Source of the DNA: Ectocarpus siliculosus
Lineage: Eukaryota; Sar; Phaeophyceae; Ectocarpales; Ectocarpaceae
Direction of reading: 5' to 3'
Assembly: GCA_000310025.1 (NCBI GenBank)
Contig: FN649727.1
Coordinates: 7,414,431-7,438,615, forward strand
Length of the DNA stretch: 24,185 bases
The position numbers were made by a program, and so were the translations under genes. Below, piece by piece: positions 9,966-20,800 of the stretch; the stretch's first letter is position 1, and every line of letters starts with the position of its first letter. The notes below the pieces were generated by a model. The model searched no databases and was not told where the DNA came from. It saw nothing but the letters and a program-made list of their open reading frames with translations.

Positions 9966-11896
9966 TCGCGGTCGAGAAGACCGGCATCATGCGGTTTGCG
10001 CCGCACGATCATGGACGCTGGCGCGGGGTCCTCATCTCCTTGGGCAGTCCAGAGAGCGCTCTGGCTTCAAAAGGGAACTGGGGGCTCCTTGTGCTCGCCC
10101 TCCATTTTTCGTGGGCATGGTTTGACTACTTTATAGACAAAGTTGGCGTCCTCTCATTCTCGTAGAGAGAGACAAGTCCTCGTTCTTGTTATCGGGGCAG
10201 TAAATTAGGTGACAGGAGAGAGGTGAAATACGCGTGTCGGGTCTGCGAATGAATGCGGTCTAACCATTCCCCGCGAGAAGACCAGTGGGTCACGACCATG
10301 GACGGCCGCTGTTGGAACGTCGAGCGCTAGGATATCGGCCGAAGGTGACGACCTGCAAGCCTCGTTCCTTTTAGCTTGTTTTCGTTGCAGCTTGCACACC
10401 TGACCTGTACCTCTGGTCAGCGGTGTGATTGCACCAGTGCCCTTGCGGCGGCTGTGTGTATTTTTATTATTAGCATCGACCGCGCTAACCGGCTGACCAA
10501 TGTGTGTGGCATGATAGCAGAAGCAACTCCGCCGCACTTGCATCAGTACAGCATGCACGTCTCACCGTGCTCATGTTTGCAACAACAGAAAAGGGGGAGG
10601 TGACATTTTCGTGTCGGCCAGGTCTGGTATCATAGAAAACAGAGAGGGCGGGGGGTGGGTGAAGCGTGGGAGTATAGGTGAGAGTGTCCGCCTTTACGCG
10701 TGAGAATGGCCCATGACAAATATGGGGTTGATTTGAGCGTGCCGACAGGGGTGCGAGAATAAAGTGTGGAACAATCGAATTGTCCTGCAACAGCTGTGGT
10801 TGCACTGCTGTACAGGCGCGACTCAATTTGCGAAGCACTCAGACACGAAGAATGTGCTGGACAAGCGAAACACGAATCTGCTGTTCTTTGAGTTTGTTGT
10901 AGAGAACATATACCGAAATGGGTCAGAAGGTCACGTCCAGTATACATGGTACGACACACGCACACACGGTCAGCCGGTTGGCACCGTCAATGAACCCTCG
11001 TGGTCATTATTGTAGTGCCTTTCCTGACTCGCACGATTTTCGCTTTGTTTTGTGCCTGCGGGAGAACTTCCTCACAACAAGCAGTGTGGCACAAAATGCT
11101 TTTCTGAAAAACCAAAAGACTCCCCACGACTATTTTACAGCGGTGGTTGGTAGCATTTTCATCTTGATTGGGTATAAGCGATACGTACTTCGAAGTAGTA
11201 CACCAGAGAAGTAGAAACTTCGCGGACCACATCCACTCTACATCTACATGTCACAACATGTACTTTGTAGGTTACAGCAGCAGTGTTAGGATCCATACTG
11301 TAACTGAGCACCTGCTCTCATGGTCAAGTTCGTAAGCATCGATATTTCCGAGCCTGAATTTCTGAACTCTAAGTTGGTGGCATCCTATGTATGTCAACAC
11401 TTGACGGAACACAGCGGTGCTCGCCACAACGTCGGAACATGCTGCATGAATGCAATTTATTTACACCCCCGACAACTGAGCATGAAAAATGCCCACGAGC
11501 GGCGGTTGGTAAATGATAAATAAATAGCAGCAATACCCCGTTACATCTCGACGGACGACAATGGAGAACATACAGGAACGCGGGCTGAGATACTCTATTT
11601 AAATGGTGTATGTCCTATACTGTTCGTGAACCCTAGTGTGTGTCTTCTGTTGAGTCAGCGCGCACATCATCACACAGAGCAGCAGAGCGGATCGCAGCAG
11701 CAGAGCGACCTCGTGCACGCCAGCGCAAAAAAAAAAAAACATTTTGGACCAATCCCATCTACGGGGCCTCTCATGTCCCCTCATCCCTGAAGGCGTTACG
11801 GCAAGATTTTCATGCAACCTGCCTCACCCTCCCGTGTAAACGAACCGACCGTGTTAGTCTCCGCTCCTCTACAAGTCGACATATTCCACGAACACC
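9966..11896. other. Intergenic region between the bromodomain and light-harvesting genes
   Basis: No protein-coding signal of recognisable family was found on either strand in these 1.9 kb; the open frames are short and low in information. The left part should hold the 3' UTR of the bromodomain gene and the right part the promoter and 5' UTR of the light-harvesting gene. A TATTTAAA run at 11596-11603, a CCAAT at 11749-11753 and a 13-base A run at about 11727-11739 precede the light-harvesting start codon. Whether any of them acts in transcription cannot be told from sequence. Confidence 0.5.
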
Positions 11897-14800
11897 ATGA
11901 AGTCTGCCATCGCTGCTCTCGCTCTCGGTGCGGTTGGGTCGAACGCGTTCGTCACTCCCAATGCCGTTGTGGGTCGCGTCGCATCCAGATCCGCGCGACA
12001 GGTACTCCGCGAATGTGTGCCCTCTCCTCATCTGACTGACACTTCTCTGTTTGCCCATGGTGTGTTCGGTTGAATCTCCTGTGGCGTGGACTCAAGAGCG
12101 GCTTCCCCGCCCGTAGCATGCGTGGTTGTGTCTGGGGCATCTTTGGTGTCAGATCCGGTTTGGTGTGTCCTTGAGTTTACGTGTGTGAACGCTATGGCCA
12201 GAAGTGTACCAATAAGTGTTACGAGATGGTCAACATGGGCCACGGCACGAGAGAGGGAGGGAACAGGAGGGAAGGAGCGCTGTCCCCACCTTCGCTGAAG
12301 TTGCGAACTGGGCCACGCAGGCCAGGCAGGCGGGAAGGGGGGAGGCGGAGCAGCTGGGAGGGGCTCTACCGATAGCCCGCGAGAGTGATTGTTCGCCTGA
12401 CGCAAATCGTCAACAGGGTACATGCATGACACAAGCATGCATGCACCGCTTTTTTTGCTCTCGTGAGAAATGATGTGGCTCGGGACACGGGACATGAAGT
12501 TGTAGCATACATTGCATACGTACCTTTTTTTCGTTTTTGGAGGCATTTTTCTGTTCGTGTACGCCCCAAGCACCGATCGTGTGTAAGACCCCTGTTCGCT
12601 CGACCTCAATGTGGATAGCAGGAAGGGCAACCTGGAGAAAGACATCTCTTGGTTGTATACACTAACACTATGCTGACTTCCCACTGCCATTGCTCAAAAC
12701 CCGATTGCTTGCCCTTGCTGATGGCTGGCGTCCCGGTGGCTCAACTCGCCGCCAACAGGTGTCGATGGCCGCTGACCCCGACGCATCGATCGCGCTGCCT
12801 TTCACGCCCCGGCCGGAGAACCTCAACGGGGAGCTTGTGGGCGACGTCGGATTCGACCCCTTGAACTTCTCGGAGGAGGTAAGAAAAGTTCGCATCTTGA
12901 CTCACGGGCGCCTATTGATGAAGTTTCAGTGTGTTGCGGATGGAGTCATGTGTAGCGGGCCTAATGGGAGTCTTCAAACATGACGCAGCCATCCCCTATT
13001 GGAGGGACAGACAACTGCTGTAACCACACCCACGTGCAATATACATGGTATCTTTTTTCACGTGCCAATGTGTTTGCTTTGTGATGTGTGGACACGTATT
13101 ACGGAGGGATCTATATCTCGTTGTTCCCTGTAGCATACAACATGGCACACGAACACAGCAGCACTGGTGGTCCCGATTGTATATTGCTGGACCCTATACT
13201 TTTCATCAGGCCGATAGCACAATTCTTGCACACTCGCCCTCGGTGGGAGCTTAATACCTGACTTTTGGCTACTACAGCAGGGACTTTTCTCGGTTCTGTC
13301 CTGTACGTATTTCACGGGTACGTCTCGAACACGCGCAAGAGCCCGCGTCTAGCCTCATTCGATGCTGTTTCGGTGCGCCTTTACTTCAACGCCGTGTCTA
13401 TGCCGAAGACTTCGATCTACTGAACATTTAATTGTAGCAGCACCGAGAATCCATGTAGGTGTACCGCGTCGGGGTATCCAATTGCCGGTACGCACCTGTT
13501 CCTATCGCGACGGATGTCAACAACGGCATAGCAGAAGCACAAACTGCCGTAACAAAGTCTCAAGTTGCACAAGTTTCGCCCTCATGCCACTATATTAGCC
13601 TCCAGTCATCAGACACGCGCCGTCAATTGTACGCGGAAGAGATGCCGCCAAATCAGAAAACGCATGCTGGGCATCACTGCTGTACAAGTGCGAGTTGGTG
13701 AATTGTAGTCGATCCTCCGGTCGCCCACCCCGGAAATGTGAAGCTTTCCTTATCTGTCGTATAGCAGTGCATGTGCGAAGCGGGCGATTTCGGGCGGCTG
13801 TTGTTTTTTGGTCCCTTGTTCACGCACAGGACTCATCAAACAGTCGACTCCTCTCCTGAGAAGTAGCAATTCTTTAGTTTGTTACCGTCCCCTTCCCACC
13901 CGCTGCTGGACAGATGTCTGCAAGTGTAAACTGCACGTACGCGATTGCCACACTTCCCGTGAGCAATGTACACGGCACACATCTGCTGCTCATTCCGGCC
14001 TGTTCCGTAGAAGCACGATGTCGTGTAGTTACAGCGCCGCGAGAGCAAACATAGCTTCCTCTCTCACGGAGTACACCGTTTTTTGTTTTTTTTTCTCTGG
14101 TGGTCTTGCATGCACCGTGTTCCGAGTTTGAAGAGTTGTTCGTGAACAGAACAGATGCCGGCATCCTCTTTGCACACAACTCCCGATTTTTGGTTGAGAT
14201 TCAATTTGAACGGCCCAAACGGGCCTCCAGCAGGTACTGGCTGCTGACAAAAAGTGGCTCAAAGTTTGAAATGCGCGGTCTACACGCCCCTTGATTGAAC
14301 ATAAGCAGTAGTGTGCTCCTGTGAGGACTTTTATTGTTGCTTTCGCGGCGAGGTCATTGCACAACAGCTTGATCCAAACCAATTCGTCCGAAGCCACAGC
14401 CGGTACTGTCAACACCAGCAAGGAACACTTGCCGTTTTTGTGTGTTGTGCTGAGTCCCAAATTGTTTCGGTTTTGGGGAAGACACTATTGTTGTACACCC
14501 ACGAATACCAGTTCTGTATCCGCCTGACAAGACTGCAGGAGGCTAGGCAAGTGTTGCGTTCCGCCTCGGTATACATCCTCGGTCATTGCACAACGAGCGT
14601 CGCGTTGTACACTTGCAGATTTATTCTCTTCCCTCGCGTTTTGTTCCACCGAACTTTCCAACGCCCGTGAAAATGGATGTGATCCTTTGTCGTGGTTTCG
14701 TCTGCAAACCGACCAGTAGTTACCCTTCACGAAATTTTGTCAGCCACATCGGCCAACCTGGTCATTTCTGCCCCCTTTGCCTCTCGAGCGTGCCACGTCA

Positions 14801-15297
14801 CCGCCACCCCTACCCCCATCCCCCCTCTCCCTCTCAACATCGATGGCATGCTTGTCTGTCTTGCACGGTAGGGCGACCTCGCGAAGTACCGTAGGGCGGA
14901 GCTCAAGCACGGGCGCGTGGCCATGCTTGGCGTTGTGGGCGCCATCTGGCAGGAGTTCAGCGTGCTCCCCGGGCTCGGCTACACGCCGACAAAGAACTTG
15001 TTCCAGGCCGTGGCCGACGCGCCGTGGCTGGCGGTTCTCCAGGTGGTGGTGTTCGTGGGCATCTTCGATCTCCAGAGCACGAAGTACGACATCGAGCAGG
15101 GGCGCGTGCCCGGCGACATCGGGTTCGACCCCCTCAAGCTGTCCAAGGACGGAATCAACGAGAAGTGGGCGCTCGCCGAGCTCAAGCACGGCCGCCTGGC
15201 CATGTGGGCGATGGCGGCAATCCTTATTCAGCAGCTGCTGGTGCCGGACAAGTCTCCCCTCGAGCTCACCTACGAGTGGTCGACCCAGTTCCACTAA
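11897..15297 (+). CDS. Light-harvesting chlorophyll a/c-binding protein (fucoxanthin-chlorophyll protein family), plastid
   Basis: A complete 216-residue thylakoid antenna protein. Exons: 11897-12001, 12759-12878 and 14872-15297 (TAA); both introns are phase 0. Exon 1 encodes [20 protein letters not shown], a signal peptide with predicted cleavage before Phe18. This resembles the ASAFAP motif needed to cross the outer membranes of secondary plastids, followed by a transit-like R/S segment. The mature protein has the LHC plan. [12 protein letters not shown] is near 64-74. Helix 1 is [10 protein letters not shown] with chlorophyll ligands Glu85 and His88. The middle helix is around 126-142 ([17 protein letters not shown]), [11 protein letters not shown] is near 156-166, and helix 3 is [10 protein letters not shown] with Glu178 and His181. 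The two ELKHGR repeats are the internal duplication typical of the family, and length is normal. I cannot assign the LHCF/LHCR/LHCX subclass safely; the GDxGFDPL motifs lean to LHCR-like. It would bind chlorophyll a/c and carotenoid and pass excitation to a photosystem. Confidence 0.92.
12879..14871 (+). other. Long intron 2 of the light-harvesting gene
   Basis: This 1993-bp intron starts GTAAGA and ends GGTAG. I looked for nested genes on both strands and saw only short frames without family resemblance. It separates exon 2 from the exon carrying all three membrane helices. Confidence 0.8.
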
Positions 15298-17806
15298 GCT
15301 ATTTTTTAATGAGGAAACGAACCCCCCCCTCTCCTCCCCCCTTTTTTAGGTTGTGTCAGAGGTGTGCGGGGCGGGGATGGTGGTTTTGTAGCAGTCTCAA
15401 CCGGCCGTTCCTTCCCTCTCTTCCCACTCTGCATCGTGACGAGTTGGTTTTTGTCTCTTTTTTTTTCCTGGTGCGCACGCGAGTGTATGTTTTCTGAGGT
15501 GGTAGTGGCCGCACGACGTCAGGGATACAGGAGGAAGGTGTGTGCGCTTTTGCTTGTCGTGTGTCTTCTAGAACTTTACGATTTGTAGATGGGAACCTTT
15601 GTTTTCTTACGCGCGCCCGTGGCCTGGGAGTTCTAGCCTAGGATTCTTCTCCCACCGTAGAACGAGGCTAGGGAGAGCGCTTGTTGCGTTGTGGAACACT
15701 GACGTGCATTCCAAACTGCTTCAGTGGTTGGAACAGATTGACCCCCCCACGTGTGGATGGTTGCTTGCGCGAAGTTCCTCCAAGTTTAGATTGTAGAGCT
15801 TGCGACGGCGAATGTCGGGCTACTGCTTGCTCGTCGAGTGGGGAACCCAAGTTTTTTAGCAGGTAGAGGGCGTGCCTTCGGTCCTTGCCCGCTGTTTAAG
15901 CAGACGCGGTGGTTGAACGCGAGACACTTGCACCCAGCCGTGGTGCGGTGTTGTCCGCGTGTGTCACTCGTGTCTCCGCACTAAACTTTCTGGCACACAC
16001 GCGACACATCTTCCTCTGTTATATTTTTTCATCGGGTCTCAGCCAAGTGATTTGGTCGGCTTGGTTACCGAAGCGGACACGAAAGGGAGTTCGCAACACC
16101 CAACGATTGCCCGCTCTCTGTTGTCCGTTTGTTGTGTTCTCCGAGCGCAATTTATTGGGTGCACTCGTGGTACAGACGCTTCTCTGCCCGAGAGTGTCAC
16201 GTACGGTGTCTGTGTTTTTGTTCTGAACTACACCTCAACACGCTGTGCAGATGTGCCTTCACCTCAACAGAAAATGTTGACGGGGCTATCACACCAACTT
16301 TGTAACGCTGTTGGTTTTTCCACTGCCAAATTTGGTTGTTGGCGCGTACTCCTGTAGAAGTTCGTGCTAAAAAATTCGAGCGAGCGAAGCATGAATGGAT
16401 GCAATGGGGGGAGGTACACATTATCACGTCTTCAGAAGAACCAAACTCACCGTGAAAAAGAAAACACGTCTCCTGCCTGCGATCTGGGCAAGACCCCCCT
16501 CGTGTAACACTGCCGGTGCTGCTCACCTACGGCCGCGATAATTTATCACGGATGACCGCGCTTCTCTAATACTCCCTACCAGGTCTTGGTACTTGGAATG
16601 TACATGGTAAGAGTGGACTCGATCGAATAGTGGGAACTCATCATTTACGGCTACAAGCTGGTCCAGCCAAGACGCGTATTTCACGGTTGGACCGAATTTC
16701 CCGCGCGGTTTTTTCGGATCAGAACCTGAAATTTTGAGACGGCATCAATCTGCATGAAGAATGAGTACAAAAAAAAAAGCAACTGCGCCATTTGGATTGT
16801 TTTTTTTTTTCATGAGTTACCCCTATTATTGTAAATCTGGGAATATTGGTTTTGGGACAAAGTGACAAAAAACAAAATCCAAATGGCGCAGTGGCTTTGT
16901 TTTTTTGTACTCATGCGGATCGATGCCGAATCAAAATTGCAGGTTCTGATTCGTAAAAACCGCGTGGGAAATCGCGATATCCTCACTTTTCCTCAGTATC
17001 TTGGGTGTTGTAGAGGATCCTTTACGAGGCCATAACGTTTGATGGAAGATGACCCGAGCCTTGTATCTACCATCATTGTTCTCGCAATGCTCTCAGGTAA
17101 GTGCACACCAAATTTCGGCTTGATTACTCTGTAAAACTGTTTTTATGCTGATTTCAGTACCGGCAGTAGCCCCCACTACACCGCCAATTGAGCATTTAAT
17201 GCCTAAATCAACTCAGATTCGAAAAATTCTGGCACCGGCGCTTCCCCTATTGTCTTCTTAGAGTACCCACAAAATTTCAAGCCTAAACTCGTAGAAACCG
17301 CAGCGTGAGACGCGAAACAACGAAAAGTGAGCTTCTTGGCTGGCCCAGCTTGTTTGTACGACAACAACATGGAAGGAAGAAGAACTTTGGACAAAAAAAC
17401 TCATCATCTTCGCTGCGTTTTATTGCCGGAAAATCGCAGGTGTTGTTGGTCGCGAGGGAAAAAATATGGACTCAAATTCTTGTCTAGACCTGTGAACGGC
17501 ATGTAGTTCATATATATGTTCATCGTATGCATAGGTGCCCAGAGGAGGAAAAAAAAAACATAAAAAACAAGCGAGGTTGTGCCAGGGGATCCACGCGCGT
17601 CAGTTGTGCCAGAAGGTGGTATGATCCCCTGGTAGGTACAACAGCAGTAGGTTGTTTTTTTTCGTTTTTCTCCGACAATACGAAACATGCCTTCGGTCGT
17701 TTTTTCAGGGAACGGGGATCATCGGAAGGTCTCCGAAACCGAGCTGTCCGTCGCACACACGCCCGGCAAATACCATTCAGCACGTCTCGGTGAACGCTAG
17801 GAGAAG
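15298..17806. other. Intergenic region between the light-harvesting and citrate synthase genes
   Basis: These 2.5 kb hold the 3' UTR of the light-harvesting gene (C/T-rich just after the TAA), the MITE-like inverted repeat at 16696-16972, and the promoter and 5' UTR of citrate synthase. No family-level coding match was seen. At 17096-17158 a stretch beginning CAG|GTAAGT and ending TTTCAG looks like a small intron, but no coding sequence flanks it, so it is not called as a gene. Confidence 0.5.
16696..16972. mobile_element. MITE-like long inverted-repeat element
   Basis: Two arms of about 100 bp, 16696-16799 and 16873-16972, are reverse complements of each other at roughly 85-90 percent identity by eye, with one 6-nt insertion in the left arm. 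They flank a 73-bp AT-rich loop. The ends read ATTTCCC[G/A]CGCGG and its complement. No ORF is present. A transcript would fold into a long hairpin. The lack of coding capacity, the AT-rich centre and the divergence between arms suggest an old non-autonomous DNA transposon. A convincing target-site duplication was not found. Confidence 0.65.
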
Positions 17807-20800
17807 ATGAACAACTTGCGCATCCTAACGCAGAGGGCATCCAAGGTAAGTGCAGAGCTTGTTCTTTGCGTGCTGGTCGCCTTGCTTGTGTGTGTTGTCC
17901 ATCATCGTTTTGTCCCACAAGGAACACGCAGCTTATTCGAGCAGGCAGCACGGCTTGTTGCTGTGTGCATATCGATCACGCACGGAACCTCCCGACTCCC
18001 GACACAATCGCCGTGCAATTGCATCTGCTGCTGCACACACCCATATGCGTGTGCAGGCGTCAGCCTCTCGGTTGTCTTTGGCTTCCTTGGAGGGATTGCC
18101 ATGAGATACCCATGGATGGGGAGGGCTCTCAAGACCCGGTGCACACAGCAGCGAGCGGTGCAGAGTGCAGAGATGCAAAGACCATTTTATAACGTGATAT
18201 CTATCACACATAACACAACCAACACCCTTCTTCCGACACACACTTGTTGGCAGGGCGCCTTCCGCAGCCTTGCCGGCGGCGAGAGGTCGCTGTCCACCCT
18301 CAAGAACGTGCTGGCAGAGCAAATCCCGGCCAAGCAGGCGGAGCTCGCCAAGCTCAAGAAGGAACATGGCCACAAGTCCGTCGGAGAGGTAGGTCATGCC
18401 AACCGGTCACGTGGTGTACATGACGAACCGCAACCAGCTGCGAGCGCTACCCCTCCCGCCCATCCGGCAGCCGCATTTCGCCCAAGGGCTGATCATATCC
18501 GTCACCCCCCCCCCCCCCCCAGCACCCTAGGAAGCGCTGGGCTTGGCCATTGACCATGCCGCAGCGTGGGTGCCCACTGCTGTGCTATTTCACCGCCAGA
18601 GGCACTCCCGTGTGTTCCTCTTTGTTGTGTCCCTTTGCCGGTATCGCATGTAGCACTTCCCACAAAGTGAAGTTTCGCTTCTTCGACGGACCATGGTCGC
18701 ACGTCCTTCTCGAGCACCGGCGGCGGCGCTGGCTGGAACCAGCCGCCCTGGAACATTGAGCGAGGACTAACCAAGCTCTCATACCACCAGGTCTAAGCTC
18801 TTTTAGCTTGTCGCGCTCGTTTCATGTACCTCCGTCCGCCCTTCGCCGTGCCCAACGACTACCGTACATACACTAAACGGCGGCACCTATCGTAAAAATA
18901 CACCGCCGTTGTATGCTACCGCCCGCCATGTCTCAGGTCACGATCGACCAGGTCATCGGAGGAGCTCGCGGCATCAAGAGCATGATCTGGGAAACATCCA
19001 ACCTCGATGCGGATGAGGTGAGCTGATTGGGGGTGTGTGGTGGCGGTGGTAGTGGGCGCTGTTCACGCGGCAGTGTAGACGCCTTGCGCCTCGGACGGTG
19101 TGCGGAGAGATTTGGTGGAAACACGATCACTTGGTTGTTTCTTCGGTTTTCATGTTGCGCAATAACTGCGAAGAGCCGCAGCAGGTGCGTTTCAAACTCG
19201 ACGGTCCTGGGAATATGTAGCATTCCCACGAATTGAGCTGTAAAAGCTAGGAGGAAATTCCCGTACCACGACCCGGCTGGATATTATTTTCCCGATATAT
19301 GCAAGAGGGCATTTTGACTCGGAATAATTTGAGGAACGATCTGTTTATACCTAAACGGGCGGCACCACCTGCTTGCGGGGTCAGAGAGCTCGCTTTAGAT
19401 GCCACAATTACGCCCAAACACACACCCTGTCGAAACACTACCGACTTCAAGTGCACGAACGGCGGCTTGCACCGAACGGTGCAAGCCAGGGCGGCTTCTG
19501 CCTCGGGATTCCGCCCCTCCTCCTGCGTCGTCGGATACCCGAGCGAGCACGAAGTGTTTTTCGGCAACGGCAGCGAGCTGCGGCCCCAACGGCCCCACGC
19601 ACTCTCCTACTAAGTAGCAACTGGCGGTCAGATGCGAAGAACGACAGGGGAAGGACACGATCGGTCTAGGTCTGTAGCCCCGGAGGTTTCAGGACGCTAC
19701 TAACTGTCCCTTCATACTCGATCTCATCCATATCCTCTCCGTCCGTTTCCGTTGGGGATCGATAAAGGCGTCGCTTCAGTGTTTACATGTGTACTTGTAC
19801 CTATGACCCTCCGTGGCTAGGCCCCATGGTTGAGGAAATGGGCCTTGCGTGCCTACGGTGCGTGTTGTATGTTCTGCAGCCTGCCTTGCGTCTGTTCGGT
19901 GGCGGGATGTGTGCGTCTGTGCCTGCAACAGCAGTTGCGCCAAAAGGTCGGGACGGACGTCTTCTTTATGGCAAAAGTTAAACAGTCATTGTCTAAAAGC
20001 CTCTCCGAACCCGAAAAAGGCGGTAGCGTAGTTTTAGACAAGTTGCCGCATTTTCTAGGAGATTGCCGAAGCAAAACACCGAAATGTAACAACCACAACA
20101 CAAAAAAGTACCAAGCACCCGGGAGTGTCGAGCATGCCTTGCCTCAAGGAGAGGTTGGCTCTGAAAATGAACACGATTACACAGTGTCAATCCACCCTGG
20201 GTGCCAGCGGCGGGCCTAGGATTGCCCTGTCTTGGACAGGTGCTGTTTCGATCAAGAATCAGGGCAGTGGAGTGCGTATTAATAGACTTTGGATAAAATG
20301 GTTGGTGTGATACGGGGGCGTGCGTGTGGTGAGAACGGCACTGTCCAGCCTCCCACTCGCTACTCGCACCCTCGCTCCCTCTACCTAAGCACCGTCGTAT
20401 TGGTGCCTATCTATATTCCCTCTTCCGCTCTCACTCTCACTCCCTCTCTCTGCTCTCGTCTCTCGTTGGCTCGCATAAATGACGACAGGGAATCCGGTTC
20501 CGCGGGTTGACCATCCCAGACTGCCAGGAAAAGCTCCCTGGGTACACTGAGGGTGGCGAGCCCATGCCGGAGGCGCTGCTGTGGTTGCTGCTCACGGGAG
20601 AAGTCCCAACCAAAGCACAGGTGACACATGAAAAATGATACTGTAATATTCTCTTGTGTGAAAAAAGAGGCTAGTTCACCGCTGCCTCGACCCCAGACAA
20701 GCTGCCGGGAGCATGCCATGCCTCCCTAGGTTTGAGTCAAGCAACTTGTCTGGAGAAGTGTATTTTTTTCTCGAGAGATGAGCGTGGAAGGTTGTCTGGA

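Noticed and set aside
14740-15294. 184-aa minus-strand open frame opposite the light-harvesting gene
   Set aside because: Exact antisense of the conserved antenna exon; codon-bias shadow with no family resemblance of its own.
17096-17158. Small GT-AG intron-like stretch upstream of citrate synthase
   Set aside because: Good splice consensus at both ends, but no coding sequence or family match on either side; could be a 5' UTR intron of an unseen transcript or chance.
19299-19613. 104-aa plus-strand open frame inside citrate synthase intron 3
   Set aside because: Citrate synthase reads continuously from D-A-D-E (exon 3) to G-I-R-F-R-G (exon 4) with nothing missing, and the frame resembles no family I know.
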